DNA of 64,000 nucleotides from Roseovarius sp. Pro17 (lineage in GTDB: Bacteria; Pseudomonadota; Alphaproteobacteria; Rhodobacterales; Rhodobacteraceae), in NCBI RefSeq assembly GCF_035599575.1, contig NZ_CP141179.1:2480001-2544000 (forward strand). Reading direction: 5' to 3'. Positions 28,428 to 36,913 of this stretch are shown in pieces. The stretch's first letter is position 1. Every line of letters begins with the position of its first letter. A program made the position numbers and the translations under genes. The notes under the pieces were generated by a model that saw nothing but the letters and a program-made list of their open reading frames with translations, had not been told where the DNA came from and ran no database searches.

Positions 28428-28970
28428 TCAGGCCCGCGATAGCACTGCGCGGGGCCGCGCGCGGTAGAGGGCCGAGGTGATGAGGCCCGCCAGCACCGCC
28501 TTGACCGCGTCGCCGGGGATGAACGCCGTGACCAGCAGCGCGGCCTCGCTCAGCGATTTATCCAGTACCTGCGCAAGTCCGATGATGCCAAATGCATAAA
28601 GGACAACACCCCCGACTGCCGCCGCAACGCCCGCGGCCACGGCCAGCGGCACACTGCGCCAGCTTTGGGTGATGAAACCCGCGACGAAGGCGGCAACCGG
28701 GAACGCCACGAAAAATCCGCCCGTCGGCGAGACGATCACGCCCAGCCCCCCGCGTCCGCCCGACAAGAGTGGTAGACCAAGGCACACCAACAGCATGAAC
28801 AGCAAAACCGCCATTGTGCCGCGTTTTGCGCCCAGAACCGTGCCGCACAGCATGACACCCAAGGATTGCGCCGTGATTGGCACACCGAAAGGAAGCGTGA
28901 CCTGCGGGATAATCCCCAGCGCAGCGATGAGCGCGGCGAAAAGTGCGACGAGGGCGATGTTGCGTTCCAT
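28428..28970 (-). CDS. bioY: biotin transporter BioY (S component)
   Basis: A 180-residue, roughly six-helix biotin-binding subunit of an ECF transporter. The signatures QVTLPFGVPITAQSLGVMLCG near residue 25 and GGRGGLGVIVSPTGGFFVAF near residue 75 are the BioY hallmarks. It follows bioM and bioN on the same strand, giving the three-part BioMNY system in which BioM powers uptake. No BioR-type box was found upstream of bioM by eye. Confidence 0.94.
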   Translation of the reverse strand: MERNIALVALFAALIAALGIIPQVTLPFGVPITAQSLGVMLCGTVLGAKRGTMAVLLFMLLVCLGLPLLSGGRGGLGVIVSPTGGFFVAFPVAAFVAGFITQSWRSVPLAVAAGVAAAVGGVVLYAFGIIGLAQVLDKSLSEAALLVTAFIPGDAVKAVLAGLITSALYRARPRAVLSRA

Positions 28971-29061
28971 GGACTGGCTCCTTTTGGGCGTTTGGGGGTC
29001 AGTTGCGCTGGAACGGGGGCGCGTGGCAACTAAAAATTAAACTTGGGCTCGGATGAAATTC

Positions 29062-29658
29062 CTACACCCCGCCCCGCGCCTTGATCGCGTCGGCCACATG
29101 CTCGGCGTCGTCTATCGCACAGAGGGTAAAGGGCAGCACGATGCGCCAGCCGGGCCTGCGCGGCGACCTCGCGCGCCACGCGCGTGTCAACTGCACGCCC
29201 TTGCCTGCCAGCATGGGGGTAAAGCGCACCACCAGCGCGATCCCCAACTCTAACGCGCGCGTGTCGATGCCAAGGCGGCGCAGAGGTGCCGCCAGCCAGC
29301 GCACGACGCCGATCATATCACTCAGCCGCGTCGTCATGGTTACCAGATTGGCCAGCCCCACCGCCGTCACCAGCCGCAGCGCGATCACCGCCCCCTGCCC
29401 CGGCGTCGCCGTGACCGCGTGCCATACGAGGATGATCGCGAGGAATGGCCACAGCACGCGCAGCCGCACCATACCCGAGCGAAAGAACACCGTCCCCGGT
29501 GCCGCGTATAGCGCCAGCATGCCAGCAAATGCGGCCACATGCCCGGCAAGGCTGCTCATAGCAAAGAGGCCCATGGTGGCGAGGCAAAGCGCGCCTAGCT
29601 TGGCCCCTGCGCGCCAGCCATGCGCGCGTGTCTCAACCGGCGAGGTCAGAGATATCAT
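29062..29658 (-). CDS. bioN: ECF transporter transmembrane protein BioN
   Basis: A 198-residue T component that couples BioM to BioY. Several hydrophobic helices are followed by the coupling helices with the A-R-S type motif RAWRARSPRR (about residue 160), which contacts the ATPase. The start at 29658 has GGAGGGATGG upstream and overlaps the bioM end by 26 bases; the upstream in-frame ATG lacks this. Smaller than CbiQ-type T components, as normal for BioN. Confidence 0.88.
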   Translation of the reverse strand: MISLTSPVETRAHGWRAGAKLGALCLATMGLFAMSSLAGHVAAFAGMLALYAAPGTVFFRSGMVRLRVLWPFLAIILVWHAVTATPGQGAVIALRLVTAVGLANLVTMTTRLSDMIGVVRWLAAPLRRLGIDTRALELGIALVVRFTPMLAGKGVQLTRAWRARSPRRPGWRIVLPFTLCAIDDAEHVADAIKARGGV

Positions 29659-30355
29659 CCATCCCTCCCAGCCGCTGCATTTCCACGGCAAAGGCGTCTA
29701 GCACCTCACGCGCCGCGCCATCCTGCGCAATCTGACCATCCGCAATCCACAGGGCGCGATCATAGCCCGTCAGCACGCCCGGATCGTGCGAGATATGGAT
29801 CAGATGTGCATCCACGCCATCCAGATAACGCATCAGCTGCATCCGCGTGGGGATATCGAGGCCCGACAAAGGCTCGTCCAGCACGATCAGGCGCGGGCGC
29901 ATCGCGAGGATCGCCATGAGGCAAACCAACTGCTTTTGTCCTTGGCTCAGCGGATGCACAGCCGCGCCCGCCCAATGCCCCTTGCCAAAGCGTTCGAGGA
30001 TAGCGCGCACGCCGGTTGCAGCCTCGGCCTTGGACTGGCCCAACTGGCGCAAGCCAAAGGCGATTTCTTCGTCCACGGTCGGAAAGATGATCTGGTGATC
30101 GGGATTCTGGAACAGGATGCCAACAGTGCGGATCGCGGCCTTGCGATCCTTCGCGACATCTACCCCGAACAGGCGCACGGTCCCGCTATCCGGCGTTTGC
30201 AGCCCGGAGACAACGCGCGCCAGCGTGCTCTTGCCCGACCCGTTGCGCCCGACGATGCCGATACGACGCTCGCCGCCGCGCAGGGTGATCCCGTGCAGGA
30301 TCGCCCGCCCCTCGAGGGTCAGCGACACGTCGTCGATTGCCAGCGGATCGCTCAC
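29633..30355 (-). CDS. bioM: biotin transporter ATP-binding protein BioM
   Basis: A 240-residue ECF-type ABC ATPase. Walker A GRNGSGKST (about residues 36-44), Q-loop VGILFQNPDHQIIFPTV with the ECF-typical NPD motif, signature LSQGQKQLV, Walker B RLIVLDEPLSGLD and the switch His (HISHD) are all present. First gene of bioMNY. Its start faces the E1 gene on the other strand across 126 bases that must contain both promoters. Confidence 0.94.
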   Translation of the reverse strand: MSDPLAIDDVSLTLEGRAILHGITLRGGERRIGIVGRNGSGKSTLARVVSGLQTPDSGTVRLFGVDVAKDRKAAIRTVGILFQNPDHQIIFPTVDEEIAFGLRQLGQSKAEAATGVRAILERFGKGHWAGAAVHPLSQGQKQLVCLMAILAMRPRLIVLDEPLSGLDIPTRMQLMRYLDGVDAHLIHISHDPGVLTGYDRALWIADGQIAQDGAAREVLDAFAVEMQRLGGMDDISDLAG

Positions 30356-30481
30356 GGCCTGTTTGCCCCCGTCCTTTGCCCGCCTGACTTAGCCGGGCAG
30401 CACCGGGGAAAACAAGGCTTGAGATGCGCGCGAGCCGCGGGCAAGGTGCGCGCCAAGCCCACCGCCGACAGGAGTGCACCG

Positions 30482-32662
30482 ATGGACCGCGCGCAGATCG
30501 TGCATGAGAATTTCCGCGCCCGCGTCGCATCAGGTGATCTGCCCACCGGTGCCACACCGAACGGCGCGCTGAGCAACACCGAGGCTGTCACATTGTTCCG
30601 CGCGCAATGCCTCAGCCGCGCGCTGGATCGCACCAGCCGCGCGATGCAAAAGGCGGGTCAGGGGTTTTACACCATCGGATCATCGGGGCATGAGGGTATG
30701 GCGGCGGTCGCCCATGCGCTGCACCCGGACGACATCGCGTTTCTGCATTACCGCGACGCCGCGTTCCAGATCGCCCGCGCTGGACAGGTGCCGGGGCAGT
30801 CGATCACGTGGGACATGCTGCTCAGTTTTGCCTGCTCGTCCGAGGATCCAATTTCAGGTGGGCGGCACAAGGTGCTGGGGTCCAAGTCGCTGATGATCCC
30901 GCCGCAGACCTCGACCATCGCCAGCCACCTGCCCAAAGCAGTCGGCGCGGCCTACGGTCTGGGCCTTGCGCGGCGCCGCCCGCCCGAGCATCGTATACTG
31001 CCGCATGACGGCATCGCTATGGCATCCTTTGGCGACGCGTCTGCCAACCATTCGACCGCGCAGGGCGCGATCAACACGGCCGGCTGGACCTCTGTGCAAT
31101 CGGTGCCGATGCCGCTGCTGCTGGTCTGCGAGGATAACGGCATCGGCATTTCCACCCAGACGCCCAAGGGCTGGATTGCGGCCAGCATGCAGCACCGCCC
31201 CGGCATCCGCTATTTCCACGCCGACGGGCTGGACCTCTACGACACAGCTCGCACGGCGGCAGAGGCTTCGCACTATGTGCGCACTCAGCGCAAGCCGGCG
31301 TTTCTGCATCTGACGATGGTGCGCCTTTATGGTCATGCGGGCGCGGACCTGCCTACGACCTACCTGCCGACGGCACATGTCGAGGCCGAAGAGGCGAACG
31401 ATCCGCTACTGCATTCCGTCCGGCTGCTGGACGCGGCAGGCGCGCTGCCGCGAGAGGATGCGCTTAGCATCTACGACGAAACCAACGCCCGTGTCGCCCG
31501 CGTCGCGGACGAGGCGACACAGCGCCCCCGCCTGAAAACAGCCAGCGACGTCATGGCCAGCATCATCCCACCCAAGCGCGACTGCGCGCCCACCAACGGG
31601 CCAAGTGCCGCCGAACGCGACGCCGCATTCGGCAGCGATTTGCGCCAGATGGAGCAACCCCAGCCGATGAGCCGGCTCATCAACTGGGCGCTGACCGATC
31701 TCATGCTGGCACATGATGTAATCGTGGTGATGGGTGAGGATGTCGGCCGCAAGGGCGGCGTTTACGGAGTGACCCAGCGTCTGCATCAACGCTTTGGCAC
31801 CGACCGTGTCGTCGACACGCTGCTTGATGAGCAAAGCATTCTGGGTCTCGCTATCGGCATGGCGCATAACGGCTTCGTCCCCATGCCCGAGATCCAGTTT
31901 CTCGCCTATCTGCACAACGCCGAGGACCAGCTGAGGGGTGAGGCCGCGACGCTGCCGTTCTTCTCCAAGGGCCAGTTCACCAACCCGATGGTGCTGCGCA
32001 TCGCGGGCCTTGGCTATCAAAAGGGCTTTGGCGGGCATTTTCACAACGACAACAGCCTCGCGGTTCTGCGCGACATTCCCGGCATCATCGTCGCCTGCCC
32101 GTCGACCGGCCCAGACGCGGCCATGATGCTGCGCGAATGTGTGCGGCTGGCGCGCGAGGAACAGCGCGTGGTCGTCTTTGTCGAGCCCATCGCGCTCTAC
32201 CCCATGCGCGATCTGCACGATGCGGGCGACAATGAATGGATGGGCCACTACCCCGGACCCGACGAGCGGATCGCACTGGGTAGCGTCGGCGTGCATGGGC
32301 AAGGCCGCGATCTGGCCATCGTGACCTATGGCAACGGCCATTACCTGTCCCGTCAGGCGCAGGAGGTGCTGCGCGTCGAGGGGATCAACGCACGCGTGAT
32401 CGACATGCGCTGGATCGCGCCGCTGCCCGAACAGGCGCTGCTGGACGCCACACGCGGGTGCAAATCCGTGCTGATCGTGGATGAATGTCGCCGCACCGGC
32501 GGACAGGCCGAGGGGCTGATGGCCCTCTTTGTTGAGCGGGCCGAACTGCCGGTCAGCCGCATTACGGCCGAGGATAGTTTCATCGCCACCGGACCGGCCT
32601 ATGCAGCGACCATGCCGTCGCGCGACAGTATCGTCGTCGCCGCAAGGGAGGCCTGCGAATGA
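30482..32662 (+). CDS. fused E1 alpha-beta 2-oxoacid dehydrogenase (TPP-dependent)
   Basis: A 726-residue single-chain enzyme. Residues 1-350 resemble the E1 alpha subunit, with the TPP/Mg motif GDASANHSTAQGAINTA (184) to EDNGIGIST (217-225). Residues from about 395 resemble the E1 beta subunit, with VVMGEDVGRKGGVYGVTQ, the FGGHFHN segment and the C-terminal VDECRRTGGQAEGL. Such enzymes decarboxylate 2-oxoacids and pass an acyl group to lipoyl-E2. No E2 or E3 gene is near. AGGAG precedes ATG 30482, and the stop overlaps the FabD-like gene by 4 bases, so the product may be tied to that acyltransferase (inference). Confidence 0.85.
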   Translation: MDRAQIVHENFRARVASGDLPTGATPNGALSNTEAVTLFRAQCLSRALDRTSRAMQKAGQGFYTIGSSGHEGMAAVAHALHPDDIAFLHYRDAAFQIARAGQVPGQSITWDMLLSFACSSEDPISGGRHKVLGSKSLMIPPQTSTIASHLPKAVGAAYGLGLARRRPPEHRILPHDGIAMASFGDASANHSTAQGAINTAGWTSVQSVPMPLLLVCEDNGIGISTQTPKGWIAASMQHRPGIRYFHADGLDLYDTARTAAEASHYVRTQRKPAFLHLTMVRLYGHAGADLPTTYLPTAHVEAEEANDPLLHSVRLLDAAGALPREDALSIYDETNARVARVADEATQRPRLKTASDVMASIIPPKRDCAPTNGPSAAERDAAFGSDLRQMEQPQPMSRLINWALTDLMLAHDVIVVMGEDVGRKGGVYGVTQRLHQRFGTDRVVDTLLDEQSILGLAIGMAHNGFVPMPEIQFLAYLHNAEDQLRGEAATLPFFSKGQFTNPMVLRIAGLGYQKGFGGHFHNDNSLAVLRDIPGIIVACPSTGPDAAMMLRECVRLAREEQRVVVFVEPIALYPMRDLHDAGDNEWMGHYPGPDERIALGSVGVHGQGRDLAIVTYGNGHYLSRQAQEVLRVEGINARVIDMRWIAPLPEQALLDATRGCKSVLIVDECRRTGGQAEGLMALFVERAELPVSRITAEDSFIATGPAYAATMPSRDSIVVAAREACE

Positions 32663-33687
32663 GCTGTCGCGCCGTTCTGATCTGTCCCGGACGGGGCACC
32701 TACAACAAGGCCGAGTTGGGCTATCTGGCGCGCCATCACGGTGGCAACCGCCTGCTGGACACGTTCGATGACCTGCGCCGCGCCGAGGGCCAGACGCCCG
32801 TAACCGAACTGGACAGCGCCGAGCGGTTTTCGAACGCCGTTCACACCGTCGGAGATGCCGCCTCGCCGCTGATCTACGCCTGCTCTTACCTCGACCGTCA
32901 CGCGCTGGCCGACGATATTGAGGTGGTCGCCGTTACCGGCAATTCGATGGGTTGGTACACCGCGCTGGCCGCCGCAGGTGCGCTGGACGCGGCGGGTGGA
33001 TTTCAGGTGGTGAACACGATGGGGCGCCTGATGCAGCAGGCGGCGATTGGCGGGCAACTGGTCTATCCCTGCACCGGCGCTGATTGGCGTGCCGACCCTG
33101 CGCGGCGGGCCTCGCTGTTAGAGACCGTGGCGCAAATCGACAGCGGCGACGCTGTGTTGCGCCTCTCGATAGACCTTGGCGGGATGCTGGTTCTGGCGGG
33201 TGACGAGGCGGGGCTGGCCGAATTCGAGGGGTCCGTGCCGCGTATGCAGGACCGCTTTCCCATGCGCCTGCCGCATCACGCGGCGTTTCATACGCATCTG
33301 CAAGAGCCGGTGGCGCAAATGGGTCGCGAGGCATTGCTTGCGTCGCTATTTGCCCAGCCAAACCTGCCGATGATCGACGGGCGCGGTGCGATATGGTGGC
33401 CGCATGCCACCGATCCCTCCGCTCTGCGCGACTACACGCTGGGCGCGCAGGTGACGCAGACGTATGATTTCACCCGCGCCATCCAGATCGCCGCGCGCGA
33501 ATTCGCGCCGGACATGTTTATCGTGACCGGTCCCGGCAACACGCTGGGCGGGGCGGTGGCGCAGTCGCTGATCGGGTGCAACTGGCAGGGACTGGACAGC
33601 AAGGCGGCGTTTCAGGCCCGGCAGGACGAATCGCCGTTATTGATCTTGATGGGGCTGGAGGACCAGCGCGACATCGTGATGGAGTAG
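32659..33687 (+). CDS. FabD-like acyltransferase with altered active site
   Basis: A 342-residue member of the ACP S-malonyltransferase fold. The nucleophile elbow is GNSMGWYTALAAAGAL with Ser96; His207 lies in LPHHAAFHTH, matching the catalytic His of FabD. In a gapless alignment from the Ser, the position of E. coli FabD Arg117, which holds the malonyl carboxylate, is Met121 (TMGRLMQQA). The oxyanion Gln11 is replaced by Arg12 (CPGRG). It therefore probably does not use malonyl groups. It overlaps the E1 fusion gene by 4 bases. A housekeeping fabD is expected elsewhere in the genome. Confidence 0.8.
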   Translation: MSCRAVLICPGRGTYNKAELGYLARHHGGNRLLDTFDDLRRAEGQTPVTELDSAERFSNAVHTVGDAASPLIYACSYLDRHALADDIEVVAVTGNSMGWYTALAAAGALDAAGGFQVVNTMGRLMQQAAIGGQLVYPCTGADWRADPARRASLLETVAQIDSGDAVLRLSIDLGGMLVLAGDEAGLAEFEGSVPRMQDRFPMRLPHHAAFHTHLQEPVAQMGREALLASLFAQPNLPMIDGRGAIWWPHATDPSALRDYTLGAQVTQTYDFTRAIQIAAREFAPDMFIVTGPGNTLGGAVAQSLIGCNWQGLDSKAAFQARQDESPLLILMGLEDQRDIVME

Positions 33688-33695
33688 ATCCCCGA

Positions 33696-35096
33696 TCACG
33701 CCAAAGACGGCAGCCACAGCACGATCGCCGGGAACGCGACCAGCAGCCCGATGGTGATGCCATCCGCGATGAAAAACGGTGTCACGCCCTTGAACACGTC
33801 CTGCACGCTAAGGTCAGGCCGAACGCCTGCCACGACAAAGCAATTCAGCCCGATAGGCGGCGTAATCAGGCAGAATTCGGCCATTTTCACCACCAATATG
33901 CCGAACCAGATCGCGCACATTGGTCCGCTCATCCCGAAGGTGCTGTCCGCCGCACTGACATATTCGCCCCCGTTCAGCGCCATGACCGCCGGATAGACGA
34001 CAGGCAGGGTCAGCAACAGCATCCCGATGGCGTCCATGAACATGCCCAGCACCGCGTAGGCCAAGAGGATGCACACGAGGATCAGCATGGGCGACACTGT
34101 CAGCGATGTGATCCAGTCCGAGAATGCTCCGGGCAGGTCCGCAAACCCCAGGAAGCGCACATAGATCAGCACGCCCCAGATGATGGTAAATATCATCACG
34201 CTCAGCTTGGCGGTTTCCAGCAGGGCCGATTTCAGTTCGGCCCAGCGCATCCCGCGCCAGAGCGCCATGAGAAACACGACAAATGCACCGATGGCCCCGC
34301 CCTCGGTCGGCGTGCCCCACGCGTCGCCGCCGAAGGGGTTGTAGACAAAGAGGACAATGGTCGCGACGACAAACAGGATGGGCAGTGCGGGTGGCAGCGA
34401 CGCGAACCTTTGCCGCCAGGTAAATCCGCGCACCGGCGGGCCAAAGCCGTTGATACTAAGCGCCATGCCAATGATGAGGATGGCATAGACCAGCGCCGAG
34501 AAGACGCCGGGGATAAAGCCTGCGAGCAGCAGCTTGCCCACGTCCTGCTCGACGATGATGGCGTAGATGACGAGGATGGCAGAGGGGGGGATCAGCGAGG
34601 CCAGCGTGCCGCCAGCGGCAACGACGCCTGCCGCGAAACGCTTGTCGTAGCCGATTTTCAGCATTTCGGGGATGGCGATGCGCGCGAACACCGCCGCCGT
34701 GGCCACGGATGCGCCCGACACGGCAGCAAACCCTGCAGTGGCAAAGATAGTCGCGACTGCCAGCCCCCCCGGCACCCACGCAATCCATCGTTTTGCGGCC
34801 TCGAATAGCGCCTTGGTCAGGCCTGCGTAATAGGCCAGATATCCGATCAGGATGAAGGTTGGGATCAGGCTGAGCGCCTGATTGGACACTTTCGAATGAG
34901 GCACCTGACCCGCCGTTTTCACGGCCACTGTCAGCGCCCAGACGAATTCGTCGCCCGCATAGCCCTTTTTCGACCAGAATATCCAGATGAGACCGATCAG
35001 CCCCGCCATCGCGGCGGCGAAGGCCACGCGCATTCCCAGAACCACCAGCACCAGCATGATTCCGGTGACGATCAGGCCAATGTCGATTGGGTCCAT
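33696..35096 (-). CDS. TRAP transporter large permease (DctM type)
   Basis: A 466-residue large permease with about 12 helices. DctM landmarks: GFAAVSGASVATAAVFARIAI, AGGTLASLIPPSAILVIYAII, WGTPTEGGAIGAFVVF and FCLITPPIGLNCFVVAGVRP. An expanded first loop (KKGYAGDEFVWALTVAVKT) differs from the other permease in the window. AGAGGGG sits at good spacing before ATG 35096. Last gene of a P-Q-M operon on the minus strand; it ends 8 bases from the FabD-like gene on the opposite strand. Confidence 0.93.
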   Translation of the reverse strand: MDPIDIGLIVTGIMLVLVVLGMRVAFAAAMAGLIGLIWIFWSKKGYAGDEFVWALTVAVKTAGQVPHSKVSNQALSLIPTFILIGYLAYYAGLTKALFEAAKRWIAWVPGGLAVATIFATAGFAAVSGASVATAAVFARIAIPEMLKIGYDKRFAAGVVAAGGTLASLIPPSAILVIYAIIVEQDVGKLLLAGFIPGVFSALVYAILIIGMALSINGFGPPVRGFTWRQRFASLPPALPILFVVATIVLFVYNPFGGDAWGTPTEGGAIGAFVVFLMALWRGMRWAELKSALLETAKLSVMIFTIIWGVLIYVRFLGFADLPGAFSDWITSLTVSPMLILVCILLAYAVLGMFMDAIGMLLLTLPVVYPAVMALNGGEYVSAADSTFGMSGPMCAIWFGILVVKMAEFCLITPPIGLNCFVVAGVRPDLSVQDVFKGVTPFFIADGITIGLLVAFPAIVLWLPSLA

Positions 35097-35109
35097 CAGG
35101 CGGCCCCTC

Positions 35110-35742
35110 TCATGTGTCTCGACCGCTCAGCTGCTCGGCCTCCATCTGGGCCTGCGTGGCGGCGTCGATGACCATCGGGACGGCCACAGGCGCATCCGTG
35201 CCGGTGATTAGCGCGCGCATGTAACCCACCGCCTGCAACACCAGCCGCACGGCCAGCACCGAAAACGCGACCGGCACCAGCAGCTTGGCGGGCCAGATCG
35301 GCAAGGCGATATCCATAGAACTGTCACGGCTCCAGAGCGGCGCGGCAAAATCAAAGCTGCGCGAAAAATGCGCCCATGATCCCCAGATCAGCAGCGCGAT
35401 CAGCAATAGGATGGCAAGCGTCGTGATCAGTTCGACCAACCACAGAACGCGGCCCTTGAGTGCGCCGACGACGATATCCATGCGGATATGCCCGCCATCG
35501 CGCTGCGCGTAGGAAATGCCCATAAAGGCGATCAGCGGCATCGCCTGCTCAATCCAGTCGACATAGCCGGGCAGCGGCTGATTGATGAAATTGCGCCCCG
35601 ATACCGATACGACCGCCAGCAGCATCAGCGAAAATACGGCGACGCCGCTGACCAGCGCCAACACCCGCTCAAGCTTGTATAGCCGCTGGTCCAGGCGGCT
35701 GAGGACGCTATCGTCGGTGAGGACAGAGGCGGCTCCGGCCAT
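35110..35742 (-). CDS. TRAP transporter small permease (DctQ type)
   Basis: A 210-residue four-helix subunit with the pattern PGYVDWIEQAMPLIAFMGISYAQRDGGHIRMDI, where the Gln-Arg-Gly-His-Ile-Arg stretch is the conserved DctQ loop. AGGAG precedes ATG 35742. Its stop lies 13 bases before the dctM start. The extended C-terminal tail after the last helix (about residues 175-210) is hydrophilic and unusual in length. Confidence 0.88.
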   Translation of the reverse strand: MAGAASVLTDDSVLSRLDQRLYKLERVLALVSGVAVFSLMLLAVVSVSGRNFINQPLPGYVDWIEQAMPLIAFMGISYAQRDGGHIRMDIVVGALKGRVLWLVELITTLAILLLIALLIWGSWAHFSRSFDFAAPLWSRDSSMDIALPIWPAKLLVPVAFSVLAVRLVLQAVGYMRALITGTDAPVAVPMVIDAATQAQMEAEQLSGRDT

Positions 35743-35805
35743 GGGCGACTCCTATTGGTAGGTGCGATCAGCGCGCCCCGAAGCAGGTCCGGGGCGCGGC
35801 AGCAA

Positions 35806-36822
35806 TCACTCGCCCTTCAGCTCGGCCAGATTGCCGGTGGCAAAGTCATACAGATCCTGCGCAGGCAGACCGCGCGCGCTCATATCCTCTACCCACGCTG
35901 TCGCGGCGGGGCCAGCGACCGAATCTCGGAAGGCCGCAATCGACTCGTCCGAGAATGTCACGCGTTCGATACCGCGTTCATCCAGCGCCGGACCCCACTT
36001 GGCCATCGTGTTGTTCTCGTAATTGTCGACGTAGTAGTCGAGCGCCTCGTCGATGGAGCCCAACAGCGCCTCACGCTCGGCGTCGCTCAGATCATTCAGC
36101 GCGTCGGTGTTGGCTACGACGGGGCAATTCACGGTGCCGGGGTTCAGGTTGGTCGTCCACCACTTGCCATTTTCGATGGTGCCAAAGGACATATGCGCGT
36201 GGGGCGCGAACGCGACGGCAGTGACGACGCCGCTATCCATCGCCTGACGCACTTCGCTGGCCGACATCGAGGCGGGCACGGCGCCGACCGCTTCCATCGC
36301 GGACCCTATGCCACCAGTGGCGCGCACGGCGAGGCCGTCGAAATCCTCAAGGCTTTGCGGCGCGTCGCCAACGCCGACGAGGTTATATTGTGGCATCGGC
36401 GAAGGCATCAGCAGCGTTGCGTTCCAGCGGGCCAGATCCTCCTGCACGGCGGGCTGTGCATAGAGGGCCATCGACAATTCGCGCTCTTGCTCCAGCGTCT
36501 CGACGCCGAGGAACGGCAGTTCCAGCACGGTCAGGGTCGGGTTCTTGTCGCGGTGATAACCGGCACAAAACTGGGCCATCTCGAACGCACCGATTGAAAT
36601 GCCGTCGAGGTTTTCCTTGTTCTTACTCAGGCCGCCATAGCTAATGTTCAGGGTGAATTCACCGCCGGTCTTTTCGCTGACCAGCTCGGCCAGTTTTTCA
36701 ACATGCTCGGTAAAGGCGCGGCGTTTACCCCAGAGCGATACGTTCCACTCAGTCGCCATCGCCTGCCCGGCGAAGGTCATCGCGACGCTGGCCAATAAGG
36801 CGCGTTTCACGAATACGTTCAT
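35806..36822 (-). CDS. TRAP transporter substrate-binding protein (DctP family)
   Basis: A 338-residue periplasmic binding protein with a Sec leader (KRALLASVAMTFAGQAMATE). The body begins WNVSLWGKRRAFTEHVEKLA and carries ISYGGLSKNKENLDGISIGAFEM and LAVRATGGIGSAMEAVGAVP, the last including the substrate-carboxylate Arg. It is unlike the Tat-exported protein at 27205 and belongs to a different subgroup. AGGGAG precedes ATG 36822. It heads the P-Q-M operon that lies downstream of the carnitine cluster and histidine kinase; the substrate is unknown. Confidence 0.88.
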   Translation of the reverse strand: MNVFVKRALLASVAMTFAGQAMATEWNVSLWGKRRAFTEHVEKLAELVSEKTGGEFTLNISYGGLSKNKENLDGISIGAFEMAQFCAGYHRDKNPTLTVLELPFLGVETLEQERELSMALYAQPAVQEDLARWNATLLMPSPMPQYNLVGVGDAPQSLEDFDGLAVRATGGIGSAMEAVGAVPASMSASEVRQAMDSGVVTAVAFAPHAHMSFGTIENGKWWTTNLNPGTVNCPVVANTDALNDLSDAEREALLGSIDEALDYYVDNYENNTMAKWGPALDERGIERVTFSDESIAAFRDSVAGPAATAWVEDMSARGLPAQDLYDFATGNLAELKGE

Positions 36823-36913
36823 GCTAATAACTCCCTGTCGTTTTTATATTGTCTGCAGACGATAGACCAAGGCACGGCGATGCCAAAGCCACTTTTTTCC
36901 GCGCGGCACAGCG

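Noticed and set aside
29786..30481. Upstream extension of the E1 fusion frame through bioM
   Set aside because: It is antisense to bioM, and ATG 30482 has a good AGGAG site.
30356..30481. BioR-type biotin repressor box upstream of bioM
   Set aside because: No TTAT-type palindrome resembling the BioR site was found between bioM and the E1 gene.
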